This document shows, piece by piece, positions 1-8,659 of a DNA stretch of 64,000 bases. The notes under the pieces are model-generated. The model saw only the letters and a list, made by a program, of their open reading frames with translations. It ran no database searches and was not told the DNA's origin. Positions within the stretch are counted from its first letter, which is position 1; each line of letters starts with the position of its first letter. Origin of the DNA: Paramicrobacterium sp051513965 (GTDB lineage Bacteria > Actinomycetota > Actinomycetes > Actinomycetales > Microbacteriaceae); assembly GCF_051513965.1 (NCBI RefSeq), contig NZ_CP195847.1:1674001-1738000 (forward strand), in the 5' to 3' direction. A program made the translations under genes and the position numbers.

Positions 1-27
1 ATCACCTGTTGGCTTGAACGACACCAT
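1..27 (-). CDS. recX: Possible 5' end of recX (partial, cut by window edge)
   Basis: An ATG on the minus strand at 27–25 opens a frame that runs off the window and reads MVSFKPTGD. It begins 10 bases after the recA stop. In actinobacteria the gene directly downstream of recA is normally recX, the regulator that binds RecA filaments, and position is the only reason for this call. No clear Shine-Dalgarno is visible and nine residues cannot confirm a family. The true recX start could lie further left. Confidence 0.35.
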
Positions 28-37
28 CAGACGTCAG

Positions 38-1081
38 TCACGCTCCTCGGCGTGCGGCCAGTTCGTCGCCTTCCGGCTCTTCCCCAGCCTCCAAGCCCAG
101 CTTGACCTTGATGCGCGACTCGATGTCAGCAGCGATATCCGGGTTGTTCCTGAGGAAGTTGCGAGCATTCTCCTTGCCCTGCCCAAGCTGATCGCCCTCG
201 TAGGTGTACCACGCCCCGGACTTCTTCACGATCTGATGCTCGACACCAAAGTCGATCAGACTGCCTTCTCGAGAGATACCGGTTCCATACAGGATGTCGA
301 ACTCCGCCTGCTTGAACGGCGGCGCCATCTTGTTCTTGACGACCTTGACACGCGTACGGTTTCCAACGGCATCCCCACCGTCTTTGAGCGTCTCGATGCG
401 TCGGATGTCGAGCCGAACCGAGGCGTAGAACTTAAGCGCCTTACCACCCGCAGTCGTCTCCGGACTGCCGAAGAACACTCCCACCTTCTCGCGGAGCTGG
501 TTGATGAAGATCATCGTCGTTCCGGTCTGGTTGAGACCACCGGTGAGCTTGCGGAGAGCCTGGGACATGAGGCGTGCTTGAAGACCCACGTGAGAGTCCC
601 CCATCTCACCCTCGATCTCTGCGCGAGGGACAAGCGCCGCAACGGAGTCAATCACGATGAGGTCGATTGCACCGGAACGCACCAGCATGTCGGCGATCTC
701 CAGCGCCTGCTCACCCGTGTCCGGCTGTGAGACGAGCAGAGAGTCGATGTCGACCCCGAGCTTCTTCGCATATTCAGGGTCCAGAGCGTGCTCGGCATCC
801 ACGAATGCGGCAATGCCGCCCGCACGCTGCGCATTGGCGATCGCGTGAAGAGTGAGCGTCGTCTTACCGCTGGACTCCGGGCCGTAGATCTCCACGATAC
901 GGCCACGAGGCAATCCGCCTACACCGAGCGCGACGTCCAGAGCCACCGAGCCCGTGGGAATGATCTCGACCGGTGCGCGCTCGTCGCTGCCGAGACGCAT
1001 CACGGAGCCCTTTCCGAACTGACGGTCGATCTGCGCGAGAGCAGTCTCCAGGGACTTCTCGCGGTCTTTTGGTGCTGCCAT
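38..1081 (-). CDS. recA: Recombinase RecA
   Basis: RecA forms ATP-dependent filaments on single-stranded DNA, drives homologous strand exchange and triggers LexA self-cleavage in the SOS response. The 347-residue product has the normal length. The Walker A motif GPESSGKT is at residues 67–74, followed by the conserved VFIDAEHALD-like segment (here AAFVDAEHALDP). The L2/core region with GGKALKFYASVRLDIRR is intact and the tail is acidic. ATG is preceded by AAGGAG about 10 bases upstream. A LexA-type box lies about 200 bases upstream, between recA and the DUF3046 gene. There is no intein or frameshift. Confidence 0.98.
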   Translation of the reverse strand: MAAPKDREKSLETALAQIDRQFGKGSVMRLGSDERAPVEIIPTGSVALDVALGVGGLPRGRIVEIYGPESSGKTTLTLHAIANAQRAGGIAAFVDAEHALDPEYAKKLGVDIDSLLVSQPDTGEQALEIADMLVRSGAIDLIVIDSVAALVPRAEIEGEMGDSHVGLQARLMSQALRKLTGGLNQTGTTMIFINQLREKVGVFFGSPETTAGGKALKFYASVRLDIRRIETLKDGGDAVGNRTRVKVVKNKMAPPFKQAEFDILYGTGISREGSLIDFGVEHQIVKKSGAWYTYEGDQLGQGKENARNFLRNNPDIAADIESRIKVKLGLEAGEEPEGDELAARRGA

Positions 1082-1278
1082 GATGTGCGTCTCCTTCTAT
1101 GTGAGTTCGGTGCGCCTGTAGGCTGTCGCGCCCCGGAATACTCCGGTGCTCCGACAAGGCTGGAGCGACTGCCGCTGTCGATTTCGACTCTAGAAGTTGC
1201 CACCGACATTCAGCCGGCACCGACTCCAAGAAGTGGATAACCGTTCACGACGTGCTCTTGTGGAGAGAGTAACACCGT

Positions 1279-1294
1279 TCGAAGCTGTGTTCGA
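1279..1294. promoter_or_regulatory. LexA-type SOS box upstream of recA
   Basis: The sequence TCGAAGCTGTGTTCGA matches the actinobacterial SOS consensus TCGAACnnnnGTTCGA except at one base of the left half-site (G for C). It lies in the gap between recA and the DUF3046 gene, both on the minus strand, which is where a DNA-damage-inducible recA promoter is expected. Assignment rests on motif and position only. Confidence 0.6.
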
Positions 1295-1319
1295 TATCTC
1301 GCCTACGGCGTGTCGACAT

Positions 1320-1544
1320 TCACTTTCGAGGACTCGGCAGGCCGACCCCGTGACGACGCCCCTCAGGCACTTCCGCGGCGTCGCAGAGGGCAGCCCACAC
1401 ATCCTTCGGCGGCACACCGTCATCAAGTGCGTGTTCTGCCGACCGACCACCCAGCTGAGGAAGAACGAGATCGCGCATGAGAACGCGCCCATAGCCCTCA
1501 CCGAACTCCTGAGAGACGGCGTACCGGAACTCACTCAGTTTCAC
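1320..1544 (-). CDS. DUF3046 family protein
   Basis: This is a 74-residue protein of the actinobacterial DUF3046 family, function unknown. The family signature is visible: an N-terminal KLSEFRYAVSQEFG, then RDLVLPQLGGRSAEHAL, VPPKDVWAALC and a C-terminal RRHGVGLPSP. I chose the GTG at 1544 because GGAGGAGAAT sits six bases upstream and homologues start with M(K/R)LSEF; a start at 1559 would add five residues and leave no ribosome site. It lies between clgR and recA, as it commonly does in actinobacteria, and is separated from clgR by a hairpin terminator. Confidence 0.85.
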   Translation of the reverse strand: MKLSEFRYAVSQEFGEGYGRVLMRDLVLPQLGGRSAEHALDDGVPPKDVWAALCDAAEVPEGRRHGVGLPSPRK

Positions 1545-1562
1545 GATTCTCCTCCACAAGAA

Positions 1563-1591
1563 AGACGCCCCCGCAATCTGCGAGGACGTCT
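1563..1591 (-). terminator. Rho-independent terminator after the clgR-like gene
   Basis: An imperfect hairpin with 12-base arms (two mismatches) and a three-base loop is followed, on the minus strand, by TCTTTCTT. It lies just past the stop of the clgR-like gene, so it should end that transcript before DUF3046. Confidence 0.6.
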
Positions 1592-1607
1592 CTCACGACG
1601 CCGTGAC

Positions 1608-1916
1608 TCAGCGCGAAACCAGGTCCGCGTCGAGCTCCGCGACAAGCGCGTCTGGGATGGTGTCGGGGATCGGATCGATGCCCTCCACCACTGCAAGACG
1701 ATCTCCGACCTCGCGCATGATGACCGAGATCGGCGTTTCGAGAGCCTCAGCAACCGACGCAAGAATCTCGCTCGATGCCTCCTTCTGGCCCCGCTCCACC
1801 TCGCTCAGGTAGCCAAGGGCGACGCTTGCCTTACTCGCCACCTGCCGGAGCGTATGCCCCTTCTGCAGACGGAAGTCACGAAGAACGTCTCCGATTTCCT
1901 GTCGAACAAGAACCAT
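1608..1916 (-). CDS. clgR: ClgR-like XRE-family transcriptional regulator
   Basis: This 102-residue DNA-binding protein has one HTH_XRE domain at about residues 7–62 (IGDVLRDFRLQKGHTLRQ… followed by LGYLSEVERGQKEASSEIL). The LSEVERGQKEASSE segment is characteristic of ClgR, the actinobacterial activator of clpP, clpC and other proteostasis genes; ClgR is itself usually a Clp substrate. Its place between cinA and recA is the usual ClgR position. AAGGAAGGG precedes the ATG. The product ends DLVSR rather than in a classic AA degron, so Clp-dependent turnover cannot be read from the C-terminus. Confidence 0.82.
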   Translation of the reverse strand: MVLVRQEIGDVLRDFRLQKGHTLRQVASKASVALGYLSEVERGQKEASSEILASVAEALETPISVIMREVGDRLAVVEGIDPIPDTIPDALVAELDADLVSR

Positions 1917-2063
1917 GAGACCCTTCCTTTCTGCTCGTCAGTCGAGCGACGGCTCCGCTGCTGGATGGATAAGACTACTACACCCCAGCTTAGCGATCGC
2001 AGCTCGTGAAACGCCTGACTTTTCTGTGTGAGTCTGACAGTTACAACCTGTTCTGCTCATCGC

Positions 2064-2567
2064 CTATTCCCGCGATGCTGAGTTTGAGACGCTGTCTGTC
2101 AGCTGCGCGATCGCGGCGTCCACGCTCGCGCGCCTGATGGCGTCACGATCTCCGGTGAAGGCGTACTCCCTCACGATCGGAGTCGGGCCGCCCGCCACCG
2201 CGATGAACACGGTTCCTGGCGCTCGGCCTCCCTGTGCATCAGGCCCGGCGACGCCGGTCGTCGCCACCCCGAAGTCCGCACGTGCACCATCCACAGCCAC
2301 AGCGGAGCGGATACCCTCCGCCATCTGCATCGCTACATCCGCGTGCACCGGCCCCTCGCGCGTGAGCAACCCGGCATCGACTCCGAGCAGACGCTCTTTC
2401 AGCGGTGTCGCGTAGGCGACGATCGCCCCGATCACCACTGCTGATGCACCCGCAGGTCTGATGAGCTCCGCGGCGAGAGCACCTCCGGTGAGAGACTCCG
2501 CGACGCCGAGGGTCAGCCCATGACTCGCCATCAGACGAAGAACGTCGGTAGTGGCATCCCTTGTCAT
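2064..2567 (-). CDS. cinA: CinA-family nicotinamide-nucleotide amidohydrolase (PncC-type)
   Basis: This 167-residue protein consists only of the CinA C-terminal domain, which deamidates nicotinamide mononucleotide to nicotinic acid mononucleotide in pyridine-nucleotide salvage. Signature segments are LGVAESLTGGALAAELIRPAGAS near residue 15–37, YATPLKERLLGV, and FGVATTGVAGPDAQGGRAPGTVFIA. The COG1058 N-terminal domain of full-length CinA is absent, as in many bacteria. The start at 2567 gives an ATGA overlap with the pgsA stop, which indicates translational coupling; a longer reading frame upstream is the pgsA shadow. Confidence 0.9.
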   Translation of the reverse strand: MTRDATTDVLRLMASHGLTLGVAESLTGGALAAELIRPAGASAVVIGAIVAYATPLKERLLGVDAGLLTREGPVHADVAMQMAEGIRSAVAVDGARADFGVATTGVAGPDAQGGRAPGTVFIAVAGGPTPIVREYAFTGDRDAIRRASVDAAIAQLTDSVSNSASRE

Positions 2568-3133
2568 ACGCGTCGCCCCCGCAGAGCGGTGACGACGTAG
2601 TCGATGCCGCTCGCGATCGTCAGGATCACGGCCAGCGCCATCGTGACACCGTTGATCCAGTGGATCCACTCGCCGAGGAGAGTCCAGAGCGGAACCAGGG
2701 CGAACGAAAGCGCGACAGCCTGAAGGACGGTCTTCAGCTTTCCCGTCCAGGCGGCGGCGACGACGTTCTCATGTCTGATGATCATGCGATGCACCGTGAT
2801 TCCGATCTCGCGGAGGAGGACCACCAGAGTGATCCACCACGGAAGCTCGCCGAGGATGGACAGCCCGACGAAGGCCGCCCCCGTCAGGATCTTGTCCGCG
2901 ATCGGATCGAGCAGCTTGCCGAGATCGGTGACGATCCCGCGGGAGCGTGCGATGTGTCCATCGATTCCGTCCGTCGCGATGCCAACAATGAACAGCAGGG
3001 CTGCGATCCAGCGTGCCGCACCATCTGCGCCTCCATCGATGAGAAGCAGGACGAAGAAGATGGGCGCGAACCCGATGCGCACAATCGTGATCGTGTTGGG
3101 CAGGTTCCACGGGCTGGGCGCGTTGTCGGTCAC
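2564..3133 (-). CDS. pgsA: CDP-diacylglycerol--glycerol-3-phosphate 3-phosphatidyltransferase
   Basis: PgsA makes phosphatidylglycerophosphate, the committed step to phosphatidylglycerol, in the cytoplasmic membrane. The product of about 189 residues starts with the typical NLPNTITIVRI segment and carries the CDP-alcohol phosphotransferase motif DGxxAR(x8)Gx3Dx3D as DGHIARSRGIVTDLGKLLDPIAD, followed by several hydrophobic helices. The GTG at 3133 was chosen: it lies just after the ftsK stop (3141) and fits the homologues. An upstream in-frame start at 3181 would overlap ftsK by 40 bases. The gene overlaps cinA by four bases. Confidence 0.93.
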   Translation of the reverse strand: MTDNAPSPWNLPNTITIVRIGFAPIFFVLLLIDGGADGAARWIAALLFIVGIATDGIDGHIARSRGIVTDLGKLLDPIADKILTGAAFVGLSILGELPWWITLVVLLREIGITVHRMIIRHENVVAAAWTGKLKTVLQAVALSFALVPLWTLLGEWIHWINGVTMALAVILTIASGIDYVVTALRGRRV

Positions 3134-3140
3134 AGGTCGA

Positions 3141-5861
3141 TTATTCCCGATCGGTGAGCTGCCATGCGTCTTCGGACTCATCGGCGTTCACGACGTCATA
3201 GCCTTCGTACTGCTGCTCCACAGGATCAGATGACGGCGACTGCGGCTGGGCGGCCGTGGCTTCCTCCGGTGGCTCCTGCCCACGAAGTCGGGCGAGTACA
3301 CCCGGGAGCTGCTCCTTGCTGACCAGCACATCGCGAGCTTTCGAGCCTTCCGAGGGACCGACGATGTCGCGCGACTCCATGAGGTCCATCAGGCGACCGG
3401 CCTTCGCAAAGCCCACACGAAGCTTGCGCTGCAGCATCGAGGTCGAGCCGAACTGCGTGTTGACGACCAGTTCGACCGCGGAGAGCAGAACATCCAGGTC
3501 GTCCCCGATGTCAGCGTCGATCTCCTTCTTCTCGATCGTCTGCTCCACGTCGCGTCGGTACTCCGGCCGAGCCTGGCTCGTGACGTGAGCAACGACCTTC
3601 TCGATCTCGCTCTCGTTCACCCATGCGCCCTGAACGCGCATCGGCTTCGAGGCGCCCATGGGAAGGAAGAGCGCGTCTCCCTGTCCGATGAGCTTATCCG
3701 CGCCGGACTGATCGAGGATGACGCGAGAATCCGTGACGCTCGTGACCGCGAAGGCGAGGCGTGAGGGGACGTTGGCCTTAATGAGCCCCGTAACGACGTC
3801 GACGGACGGGCGCTGAGTCGCAAGAACGAGGTGGATGCCGGAGGCGCGCGCCAGCTGGGTGATACGAACGATCGAGGATTCGACGTCTCGAGGTGCGACG
3901 AGCATCAGGTCGGCAAGCTCGTCGACGACCACGAGGAGGTAAGGATACGGCTTCAGGACACGTTCGCTGCCCGGAGGAAGCGTGACCTCACCGTTGATGA
4001 TCGCCTTGTTGAAGTCATCGATGTGTCGGTACCCAAAGCTCGCGAGATCGTCGTACCGCATGTCCATCTCTTTCACGACCCACTCGAGGGCCTCGGCGGC
4101 CTTCTTCGGGTTCGTAATGATGGGCGTGATCAGATGTGGAACTCCCGCGTAGGGTGCGAGCTCGACGCGCTTCGGGTCAACCAGCACCATACGCACCTCG
4201 CTGGGCTTCGCGCGCATGAGGATGCTCGTGATCATCGAATTCACGAAGCTTGACTTACCGGAGCCCGTCGATCCCGCGACGAGCAGGTGCGGCATCTTGG
4301 CGAGGTTTGCGACGACGAAGCCGCCGCCAACGTCCTTTCCGACTCCGATCGTCAGTGGATGAGTGCTGTTCGTGGCGGCGGTGGAGCGCAGCACGTCTCC
4401 GAGCGCGACGATCTCCTTGTCCGCGTTGGGAATCTCCAGTCCGATTGCACTCTTTCCGGGGATCGGCGAGAGGATGCGAATCTCGTTGGACGCCACTGCG
4501 TACGCAAGGTTCTTCGACAGCGCCGTGACGCGTTCGACCTTGACGCCGGGGCCGAGCTCGATCTCGTACTGCGTCACTGTCGGTCCGCGCGAGAAGCCCG
4601 TGACCGTCGCGTTGACTTTGAACTGCTCGAAGACGCCGGCGATCGCCGCGACGACCTGATCGTTCACTGCCGATCGCGCCTTCGCTGGAGCACCGGCCGC
4701 GAGAGCCCCTGAAGATGGCAGGCGATACGGCTGGTCGGACTCGCTCGGCTTCGCCGGAGCACCGTCGTCGCCCCGGAGCGCGAGGGCGTGCATGTCTGGG
4801 AGATCGTCCGTGCTGTTATCTCCACCGTCACCGTGGATGCCGCGGGTTTCCGAGCCGGACGTGAAGCCGGATAGGGCAGATTCCGCCGCGTTGAGGTCCT
4901 CCATGATCTCGGTCGGCGCGAACGCCGGCTTCTCCGGCTCGGTCACCACGGGAGTGTCGAATGCTCTGTCGTCCGTTCCGGGAGTGAGCAGTTCGGTCAC
5001 GTCGTCTTCTGACGGCGCTGAGTCGGCCCCGTCGACGGTTTCGCGTCCGCTCTTGTTCCGCCGCCACCAGGGCAGAGAACTTTCCGGGTCGGTTGAGTCA
5101 TCGTCGGCGCTCTTCCTCGCTGCGGGCTTCGCCTCGGCATCCTCCTCATCGGTGCCGAAGAGCCACGCACTGAACTCGCGGATGCGTCGTGGAATCTTGT
5201 GTGGAGGCGTCTTAGTGACGATGAAGAGTGCGAGCAGCCCGATGAAGCCCAGAACGATCACCGCGCCGACAGGTGTGATCAGAAAGACGAGGGGGGCACC
5301 CGCCATCCAGCCGATCAGGCCGCCAGCATCGGCGAGAGCCGGCAGCCCGCCCGCTCCTGGAGAAGGATGCGAACTGACCGCGTGACTGATTCCCGTGACC
5401 GACAGCACCAGCAGCGCCAGTCCAATGCCAACGCGTCCGTTGTCATTGACGGGGTTCGGGTTGCGGAACAGCCACAGGGCTAGCAAGAGCATCACGACCG
5501 GAAGAGCGAAGGCGAGACGGCCGAACATTCCGCCAAATGTCCAGTCGTCAAGCGCCTGCGCGACCGGGTCGTTTACGCCGAACCATTCGACGACCATTCC
5601 CGCGATCGCGAGCAGGAGGATGAAGAAGGGGACGCCGTCTCGACGTTGGTCCTTCTCGATCTTCTCTGGGCCGAGCGCTCGGGCAGCGCCTCCCGCCACG
5701 TGCGCGAGGCCCATCCAGGCGCGCACCAGCGGGTTCTGCCGCTGAGGCTCCGGCTGCGGCTCGAGCTTCTTGGTCTTCGCGGTCGTCGAACGTGCGCGCG
5801 ACGCGCCGCCGTCGCTCGTCTTCTTGCGACTGCGGCCGGAGGACGTGGTGCCAGAAGCCAT
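3141..5861 (-). CDS. ftsK: DNA translocase FtsK/SpoIIIE
   Basis: FtsK is a septal ATP-driven DNA pump that clears chromosome ends during division. The 906-residue protein has an N-terminal block with four to five hydrophobic segments (about residues 75–215), a charged Asp/Glu/Ser/Pro-rich linker (about 220–420), and the RecA-like motor with Walker A GSTGSGKSS near residue 530 and Walker B-like LLVVVDELADLML. A winged-helix gamma domain follows at about 785–850 (LLSAVELVVNTQFGSTSMLQRKL), the domain that reads KOPS-like polar sequences. TTGAGGC precedes the ATG. It heads the ftsK–pgsA–cinA chain. Confidence 0.97.
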   Translation of the reverse strand: MASGTTSSGRSRKKTSDGGASRARSTTAKTKKLEPQPEPQRQNPLVRAWMGLAHVAGGAARALGPEKIEKDQRRDGVPFFILLLAIAGMVVEWFGVNDPVAQALDDWTFGGMFGRLAFALPVVMLLLALWLFRNPNPVNDNGRVGIGLALLVLSVTGISHAVSSHPSPGAGGLPALADAGGLIGWMAGAPLVFLITPVGAVIVLGFIGLLALFIVTKTPPHKIPRRIREFSAWLFGTDEEDAEAKPAARKSADDDSTDPESSLPWWRRNKSGRETVDGADSAPSEDDVTELLTPGTDDRAFDTPVVTEPEKPAFAPTEIMEDLNAAESALSGFTSGSETRGIHGDGGDNSTDDLPDMHALALRGDDGAPAKPSESDQPYRLPSSGALAAGAPAKARSAVNDQVVAAIAGVFEQFKVNATVTGFSRGPTVTQYEIELGPGVKVERVTALSKNLAYAVASNEIRILSPIPGKSAIGLEIPNADKEIVALGDVLRSTAATNSTHPLTIGVGKDVGGGFVVANLAKMPHLLVAGSTGSGKSSFVNSMITSILMRAKPSEVRMVLVDPKRVELAPYAGVPHLITPIITNPKKAAEALEWVVKEMDMRYDDLASFGYRHIDDFNKAIINGEVTLPPGSERVLKPYPYLLVVVDELADLMLVAPRDVESSIVRITQLARASGIHLVLATQRPSVDVVTGLIKANVPSRLAFAVTSVTDSRVILDQSGADKLIGQGDALFLPMGASKPMRVQGAWVNESEIEKVVAHVTSQARPEYRRDVEQTIEKKEIDADIGDDLDVLLSAVELVVNTQFGSTSMLQRKLRVGFAKAGRLMDLMESRDIVGPSEGSKARDVLVSKEQLPGVLARLRGQEPPEEATAAQPQSPSSDPVEQQYEGYDVVNADESEDAWQLTDRE

Positions 5862-5934
5862 GCCTCAACGGTACCCGTGGTGAGCCGCTTCAGCCGGTAA
5901 TGACGCGGGAGTTCGCGGGACCGACTGCCCGGTG

Positions 5935-7611
5935 TCAGGCTTCGATCACAAGGGGAACGATCATCGGCCGACGACGGTACGAGGTGTTCACCCATCGCCC
6001 CACTGTGCGCCGCACAACCTGCTGGAGCGCGTGCTGATCACGCACACCGTTGCTGACGGCCTCGGTCAGCGCCTCCGCGATCTTCGGTCGAACCTTCTCG
6101 AACACCGCATCGTCCTCGGCGAAGCCGCGTGCGTGGATCTCGGGCCCAGAAACGACACGCCCCGTCTGAGACTCCACAACGACGATGATCGAGATGAACC
6201 CCTCCTCGCCGAGGATCCTGCGATCCTTCAGGTCGGAATCAGTGATCTCCCCGACGGTTGCTCCGTCAACGTATACGAAGCCGATGTCCAGCTGACCGAC
6301 CTGACGGACCTGTCCGTCGCGCAGGTCCAGAACAGTGCCGTTCTCCGCGAGGAACGTGTTCTCCTCAGGTATTCCGGTGTCCTGTGCGAGCTTCGCATTC
6401 GCGATGAGGTGGCGGTACTCACCGTGCACGGGCAGAACATTCTTGGGACGCAGGATGTTGTAGCAGTACAGCAGTTCCCCCGCAGCGGCGTGCCCTGAGA
6501 CGTGCACCTTGGCATTGCCCTTGTGGACGACGGTCGCGCCGAGCTTTGTGAGTCCGTCGATGACACGGTAGATCGCGCTCTCGTTGCCGGGAATCTGACT
6601 GGACGCGAGCACGACCGTGTCGCCTTCGCCCGGTTCGATCGCGTGGTCGAGGTTCGCCATCCGGCTGAGAACAGCCATGGGCTCCCCCTGAGAACCGGTC
6701 GACATGTACACGATCCGGTCGTCCGGGATGTCCTTCGCCTTCTTGTAGTCGATGAGCACGCCGTCCGGAACGCGGAGATAGCCGAGCTCCGCAGCGATCG
6801 TCATGTTGCGCACCATCGACCGGCCGAGGAGCGCGACTCGACGGCCGTTCGCGTGAGCGGCATCCAACACCTGCTGGACACGATGCACGTGACTCGAGAA
6901 GCTCGCCACGATGACACGACGCGGCGCCTTCGCGATCACCTGCTCGAGGACCGGTCCGATCGACCGTTCAAGCGGGGTGAAGCCCGGCACGTCAGCGTTC
7001 GTGGAATCCACCAGGAAGAGATCGACTCCCTCAGAACCGAGACGCGCAAAGCTGCGCAGATCGGTGATGCGTCCGTCGAGCGGAAGCTGGTCCATCTTGA
7101 AATCGCCGGTCGCCAGCACGGTCCCGGCCTCCGTCTTGATCGCGACCGCGAGTGCATCCGGAATAGAGTGGTTCACGGCAACGAACTCAAGATCGAAGGG
7201 GCCGACCTGCTCAGTCTGCCCTTCGGTGACCGTCAGACTGTACGGCTTGATTCGGTGCTCCTTGAGCTTCGCCTCCGTGAGAGCGAGCGTCAGCGCGGAG
7301 CCGATGATCGGGATGTCCGGACGCAGTCGAAGCAGATAAGGAACAGCTCCGATGTGGTCCTCATGGCCGTGCGTGAGGACGACCCCGAGGACGTCATCGA
7401 GTCGGTCCCTAATCGCCGACAGATCGGGCAGGATGAGGTCGACACCCGGCTGGAACTCCTCGGGGAAGAGCACACCGCAGTCGACGATGAGGATCTTGCC
7501 GTCGATCTCGAAGGTCGTCATGTTGCGCCCGACCTCGCCAAGCCCTCCGACCGGAACCACGCGAAGCGTGCCCCGTTCGAGTTCCGGCGGGTCGTAAACG
7601 GCACTGGGCAT
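5935..7611 (-). CDS. rnj: Ribonuclease J
   Basis: RNase J is a metallo-beta-lactamase/beta-CASP nuclease with 5'-3' exo- and endonuclease activity in mRNA decay and rRNA maturation. The 558-residue product has the zinc motif HGHEDH near residues 79–84, LVDSTNAD, the SSHVHRVQQV segment and the beta-CASP HVSGHAAAGEL motif, plus the C-terminal domain ending in the conserved PMIVPLVIEA. CAGGAGGGCAT precedes the ATG. It is 38 bases downstream of dapA on the same strand; the dapA–rnj pair is standard in actinobacteria. Confidence 0.97.
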   Translation of the reverse strand: MPSAVYDPPELERGTLRVVPVGGLGEVGRNMTTFEIDGKILIVDCGVLFPEEFQPGVDLILPDLSAIRDRLDDVLGVVLTHGHEDHIGAVPYLLRLRPDIPIIGSALTLALTEAKLKEHRIKPYSLTVTEGQTEQVGPFDLEFVAVNHSIPDALAVAIKTEAGTVLATGDFKMDQLPLDGRITDLRSFARLGSEGVDLFLVDSTNADVPGFTPLERSIGPVLEQVIAKAPRRVIVASFSSHVHRVQQVLDAAHANGRRVALLGRSMVRNMTIAAELGYLRVPDGVLIDYKKAKDIPDDRIVYMSTGSQGEPMAVLSRMANLDHAIEPGEGDTVVLASSQIPGNESAIYRVIDGLTKLGATVVHKGNAKVHVSGHAAAGELLYCYNILRPKNVLPVHGEYRHLIANAKLAQDTGIPEENTFLAENGTVLDLRDGQVRQVGQLDIGFVYVDGATVGEITDSDLKDRRILGEEGFISIIVVVESQTGRVVSGPEIHARGFAEDDAVFEKVRPKIAEALTEAVSNGVRDQHALQQVVRRTVGRWVNTSYRRRPMIVPLVIEA

Positions 7612-7649
7612 ATGCCCTCCTGAATTCTGCTAGTTCGCGGGTATGCGCC

Positions 7650-8627
7650 TCAGCGCGTGGTGCCGTGCACCTTGGGCAGAGCGCCGCCGGCCGCAGCGTT
7701 GCGATCGGGGCGGAAATTGGAGAAGTCCGCGCCGTCGATCCCGCGGATGAGAGCCAGGTCGTCCTCGATCAGAGCAGCCTCGTGCTCCTCCGGACCGACG
7801 AGCGGCAGGCGGACACGGGGGCTCGAAATCCGACCGAGCCCGTGCAGAATGTACTTCGCCGACACGGTGCCGGGAACGTGCGTCATAACCGCTCGGACAA
7901 GAGGCTCAAGCTGCTTATGCGCGGCCGTCGCGGTCGCGAGATCGCCAGCGTTCACGGCATCCACCATCGACCGGTATGGTCGAGCCGCGATGTTCGCGGT
8001 CACTCCGATGAGTCCGGTTGCGCCGATCGACATGTGCGGCAGCGCGTTGGTGTCGTCGCCGGAGAAGTACATCAGGTCGGTCTGGTTCAGCACGCGGCTC
8101 ACCTGAGCGAAGTCGCCCTTGGCATCTTTGACGGCGATGATGTTCGGATGCTGCGACGCACGCACGATCGTCTCGAACGTGATGGGGATGCCCGTTCGGC
8201 CGGGAATGTCGTAAAGGATGACGGGAAGGTCTGTCGCATCGGCGATGAGCCGGAAATGCGTCAGCACGCCAGCCTGCGTCGGCTTGTTGTAGTACGGCGT
8301 GACGATCATGACACCGTCGGCGCCGGCGCGCTCGCTCGCCTTGTAGAGTTCGATGGCGTGAGCGGTCTCGTTGGAACCGCCTCCGGTGATGATCTTCGCG
8401 CGGCCCCCGGCGACAGACTTGCCGACCTCCACGAGTCGGATCTTCTCGGGGTCGGTGAGCGTCGAGGTCTCCCCCGTCGTTCCGGTGACGACGATGCCGT
8501 CTGCCCCCTGGCTGATGACGTCGTCGACCTGTTTCTCGACGCCGGCCCAGTCCACTTCTCCATCCGCGGTGAACGGCGTCACCAGTGCAACGAGGACCTG
8601 ACCGAAGGGATTCTCAATGTTCGTCAC
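7650..8627 (-). CDS. dapA: 4-hydroxy-tetrahydrodipicolinate synthase
   Basis: DapA condenses pyruvate with aspartate semialdehyde, the first step of lysine/meso-diaminopimelate synthesis. Family marks in the roughly 325-residue protein are GTTGETSTL, GGGSNETAHAIEL, VTPYYNKPTQAG, the tyrosine segment VILYDIPGRTG and the Schiff-base lysine in IIAVKDAKGD. Two starts compete. GTG at 8627 gives a product beginning TNIENPFGQVLVALVTPF, like homologues. GTG at 8663 adds 12 residues and makes a GTGA overlap with the upstream dehydrogenase gene. I prefer 8627 on homology; the overlap suggests coupling either way. Confidence 0.95.
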   Translation of the reverse strand: MTNIENPFGQVLVALVTPFTADGEVDWAGVEKQVDDVISQGADGIVVTGTTGETSTLTDPEKIRLVEVGKSVAGGRAKIITGGGSNETAHAIELYKASERAGADGVMIVTPYYNKPTQAGVLTHFRLIADATDLPVILYDIPGRTGIPITFETIVRASQHPNIIAVKDAKGDFAQVSRVLNQTDLMYFSGDDTNALPHMSIGATGLIGVTANIAARPYRSMVDAVNAGDLATATAAHKQLEPLVRAVMTHVPGTVSAKYILHGLGRISSPRVRLPLVGPEEHEAALIEDDLALIRGIDGADFSNFRPDRNAAAGGALPKVHGTTR

Positions 8628-8659
8628 ACCCCTAGGGTACCGGCTCTCGCCAGCGGAAC

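Noticed and set aside
14..730. A 238-codon open frame on the plus strand
   Set aside because: Antisense to recA with no ribosome site or motif.
2034..2063. ClgR operator in the clgR upstream region
   Set aside because: A GCGATCGC palindrome occurs near 1994, but I could not fit it to the reported ClgR motif, so I did not annotate it.
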